A stretch of DNA of 64,000 nucleotides from Ptiloglossa arizonensis (taxonomy: Eukaryota > Arthropoda > Insecta > Hymenoptera > Colletidae): the NCBI RefSeq assembly GCF_051014685.1, contig NW_027478525.1:930001-994000 (forward strand), given 5' to 3'. Shown here in pieces: positions 61,169 through 64,000 of the stretch (position 1 is its first letter; every line of letters starts with the position of its first letter). The notes below the pieces were generated by a model. The model was not told where the DNA came from and searched no databases. It saw nothing but the letters and a program-made list of their open reading frames with translations. The position numbers and the translations under genes were made by a program.

Positions 61169-64000
61169 TACATCCAAACTGCCATATCTCGCGAACGGAT
61201 TGACCAATCCGCAAAATTTCTGTTGCATCTGAAAGTAGAAAATCGCCCGATTACAACGGTATGCGTACTTTTCCCCTATGCCGTTCTAGATACTCGTTTC
61301 GAGCATCAGAACTGCGAAAATTTTGAGTTTCTCAAGCGTTTCTTATTTCCAAACTGCCATATCTCGCGAACGGATTGATCAATCCGCAAAATTTCTGTGG
61401 CATCTGAAAGTAGAAACTCGCCCGATTACAACGGTGTGCGCACTTTTCCCCTAGGCCGTTCCAGTTATTCGTTTCGAGCATCAGAACTGCGAAAATTTTG
61501 AGTTTCTCAAGCGTTTCTTTCATCCAAACTGCCATATCTCGCGAACGGATTGATCAATCCGCCAAATTTCTGTTGCATCTGAAAGTGGAAACTCGCCCGA
61601 TTACAACGGTATGCGCACTTTTCCCCTAGGCCGTTCTAGTTATTCGTGTCAAGCATCAGAACTGCGAAAATTTTGAGTTTCTCAAGCGTTTCTTACCTCC
61701 AAAGTGCCATATCTCGCGAACGGATTGACCAATCCGCAAAATTTCTGTTGCTTCTGAAAGTAGAAACTCGCCCGATTACAACGGTATTCGTACTTTTCCC
61801 CTAGGCCGTTCCAGTTATTCATTTCGAGCATCAGAACTGCGAAAATTTTGAGTTTCTCAAGCGTTTCTTACCTCCAAACTGCCATATCTCGCGAACGGAT
61901 TGACCAATCCGCAAAATTTCTGTTGCATCTGAAAGTAGAAACTCGCCCGATTACAACGGTGTGCGTACTATTCCCCTAGGCCGTTCTAGTTACTCGTTTC
62001 GAGCATCAGAACTGCGAAAATTTTGAGTTTCTCAAGCGTTTCTTACATCCAAACTGCCATATCTCGCGAACGGATTGATCAATCCGCAAAATTTCTGTTG
62101 CATCTGAAAGTAGAAACTCGCCCGATTACAACGGTATGCGTACTATTCCCCTAGGCCGTTCTAGTTACTCGTTTCGAGCATCAGAACTGAGAAAATTTTG
62201 AGTTTCTCAAGCATTTCTTACATCCAAACTGCCATATCTCGCGAACGGATTGATCAATCCGCCAAATTTCTGTTGCATCTGAAAGTAGAAACTCGCCCGA
62301 TTACAACGGTAGGTGTAGTTTTCCCCTAGGCCGTTCTAGTTATTCGTTTCGAGCATCAGAACTGCGAAAATTTTGAGTTTCTCAAACGTTTCTTACATCC
62401 AAACTGCCATATCTCGCGAACGGATTGACCAATCCGCAAAATTTCTGTTGCATCTGAAAGTAGAAAATCGCCCGATTACAACGGTATGCGTACTTTTCCC
62501 CTATGCCGTTCTAGATACTCGTTTCGAGCATCAGAACTGCGAAAATTTTGAGTTTCTCAAGCGTTTCTTACTTCCAAACTGCCATATCTCGCGAACGGAT
62601 TGATCAATCCGCAAAATTTCTGTGGCATCTGAAAGTAGAAACTCGCCCGATTACAACGGTATGTGTAGTTTTCCCCTAGGCCTAACCAGTTATTCGTTTC
62701 GAGCATCAGAACTGCGAAAATTTTGAGTTTCTCAAGCGTTCCTTACCTCCTAACTGCCATATCTCGCGAACGGATTGACCAATCCGCAAAATTTCTGTTG
62801 CATCTGAAAGTAGAGACTCGCCCGATTACAACGGTGTGTGTAGTTTTCCCCTACGCCGTTCCAGTTATTCGTTTCGAGCATCAGAACTGCGAAAATTTTG
62901 AGTTTCTCAAGCGTTTCATACATCCAAACTGCCATATCTCGCGAACGGATTGACCGATCCGCAAAATTTCTGTTGCATCTGAAAGTAGAAACTCGCCCGA
63001 TTGCAACGGTGTGCGCACTTTTCCCCTAGGCCGTTCCAGTTATTCGTTTCGAGCATCAGAACTGCGAAAATTTTGAGTTTCTCAAGCGTTTCTTACATCC
63101 AAACTGCCATATCTCGCGAACGGATTGATCAATCCGCCAAATTTCTGTTGCATCTGAAAGTGGAAACTCGCCCGATTACAACGGTATGCGCACTTTTCCC
63201 CTAGGCCGTTCTAGTTATTCGTGTCAAGCATCAGAACTGCGAAAATTTTGAGTTTCTCAAGCGTTTCTTACCTCCAAACTGCCATATCTCGCGAACGGAT
63301 TGACCAATCCGCAAAATTTCTGTTGCTTCTGAAAGTAGAAACTCGCCCGATTACAACGGTATTCGTACTTTTCCCCTAGGCCGTTCTAGTTATTCGTTTC
63401 GAGCATCAGAACTGCGAAAATTTTGAGTTTCTCAAACGTTTCTTACATCCAAACTGCCATATCTCGCGAACGGATTGACCAATCCGCAAAATTTCTGTTG
63501 CATCTGAAAGTAGAAAATCGCCCGATTACAACGGTATGCGTACTTTTCCCCTATGCCGTTCTAGATACTCGTTTCGAGCATCAGAACTGCGAAAATTTTG
63601 AGTTTCTCAAGCGTTTCTTATTTCCAAACTGCCATATCTCGCGAACGGATTGATCAATCCGCAAAATTTCTGTGGCATCTGAAAGTAGAAACTCGCCCGA
63701 TTACAACGGTATGTGTAGTTTTCCCCTAGGCCTAACCAGTTATTCGTTTCGAGCATCAGAACTGCGAAAATTTTGAGTTTCTCAAGCGTTCCTTACCTCC
63801 AAACTGCCATATCTCGCGAACGGATTGACCAATCCGCAAAATTTCTGTTGCATCTGAAAGTAGAGACTCGCCCGATTACAACGGTGTGTGTAGTTTTCCC
63901 CTACGCCGTTCCAGTTATTCGTTTCGAGCATCAGAACTGCGAAAATTTTGAGTTTCTCAAGCGTTTCATACATCCAAACTGCCATATCTCGCGAACGGAT

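Larger units (their letters stand above)
1..64000 (+). repeat. 175-bp satellite DNA array, about 366 head-to-tail monomers filling the window
   Basis: The same unit recurs every 175 bp from the first to the last base. The landmark TCTGAAAG follows positions 1, 176, 351, 526 and so on, and its phase can still be tracked at 63677, where it is displaced by exactly the sum of ten small indels (net -24 bp). All monomers have the same orientation; I saw no inversion, no foreign insertion and no unique spacer. A typical monomer reads, in order: TCTGAAAGTAGAAACTCG, CCCGATTACAACGGTATG, a T/C-rich stretch with CCTAGG, a TTCTAGTTATTCG segment, CATCAGAACTGCG, AAAATTTTGAG, TCAAGCGTTTCTTAC, CCAAACTGCCATATC, TCGCGAACGG, a dyad ending AATCCG, and CAAAATTTCTGTTGC. 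Unit length and HOR structure fit eukaryotic centromeric or pericentromeric satellites. The family and species are not recognised, and the array runs off both ends. Confidence 0.98.
57241..64000 (+). repeat. Block XI: right-hand mosaic with 6-, 13- and 14-monomer offsets
   Basis: About 58810-60539 matches 61260-62988 at an offset of 2449 bp (14 monomers less one base). 62373-62950 matches 63423-64000 at 1050 bp (6 monomers). 57649 matches 59924 at 2275 bp (13 monomers). The private GCCTAACCAG, at 60231, 62680 and 63730, confirms the last offsets. Class H, GTGGCATCTG and TACTATTCCCC are local to this end. The array continues past 64000. Confidence 0.82.

Noticed and set aside
1..64000. CRISPR array
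   Set aside because: There are no unique spacers: the whole 175-bp unit repeats, and differences are scattered substitutions, not repeat/spacer alternation.
1..64000. Telomeric or rDNA spacer repeat
   Set aside because: No short G-rich telomere motif is present, and no rRNA gene segment or spacer promoter interrupts the array.
1..64000. Bacterial or phage origin
   Set aside because: A 64-kb gene-free tandem array with nested HORs has no known bacterial or phage parallel; eukaryotic satellite DNA explains all of it.
1..64000. Naming a species or known satellite family
   Set aside because: I do not recognise the monomer. A similarity search of one 175-bp unit against satellite databases and genome assemblies would decide; a hit with the same HOR classes would be needed.

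Overview
The whole 64 kb window is one uninterrupted tandem satellite array. A unit of 175 bp repeats head to tail about 366 times, always in the same orientation. I found no unique sequence, transposon insertion, RNA gene or convincing protein-coding gene. Array purity, a unit near nucleosome-repeat length, and nested higher-order repeats (HORs) point to a eukaryotic centromeric or pericentromeric satellite, probably from a long-read assembly. I do not recognise the satellite family and cannot name the species. The unit is about 46% GC and keeps its CpGs (14 in the first monomer, where base composition predicts about 9), which suggests a lineage or locus with little methylation-driven CpG decay. 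That is an inference.

Layout. 1-4375 is a mosaic of five main monomer classes (A-E here). 4376-16450 holds three tandem copies of a 23-monomer, 4025-bp HOR, itself built from 6-monomer cassettes. 16451-18795 is a truncated derivative with a 10-monomer period. 19649-24668 is a 16-monomer, 2800-bp HOR. 25026-32890 is a complex duplicated region carrying two copies of a 9-bp deletion. 34501-37750 is an 8-monomer, 1400-bp HOR. 38869-46916 holds three copies of a roughly 12-monomer module at offsets of 2450 and 5950 bp. 46922-52182 is a second 16-monomer HOR (2799 bp). 52183-64000 is a more diverse mosaic with 6-, 10-, 13-, 14- and 18-monomer offsets. The left third uses few classes and is strongly homogenised; the right third is more varied.

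The monomer has conserved internal symmetry: a dyad centred on CGGATTGACCAATCCG (a perfect 16-bp palindrome in the GATC variant), a TTGAG/CTCAA hairpin, an 8-bp inverted repeat in class A, and the palindromes TCGCGA, CCTAGG and AAAATTTT. A degenerate CENP-B-box-like 17-mer lies on the minus strand of most monomers. Only ten length changes (net -24 bp) exist in the array, and several are shared by distant blocks, so they can be used to trace how the array was copied.

The open reading frames here (up to 117 codons) are by-products of the repeat: 175 is not a multiple of 3, so every frame is read in turn through successive monomers, and the same peptides recur wherever the same monomers recur. 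No genes work together here; any function is structural (centromere or heterochromatin) or through satellite transcripts, neither of which the sequence proves.
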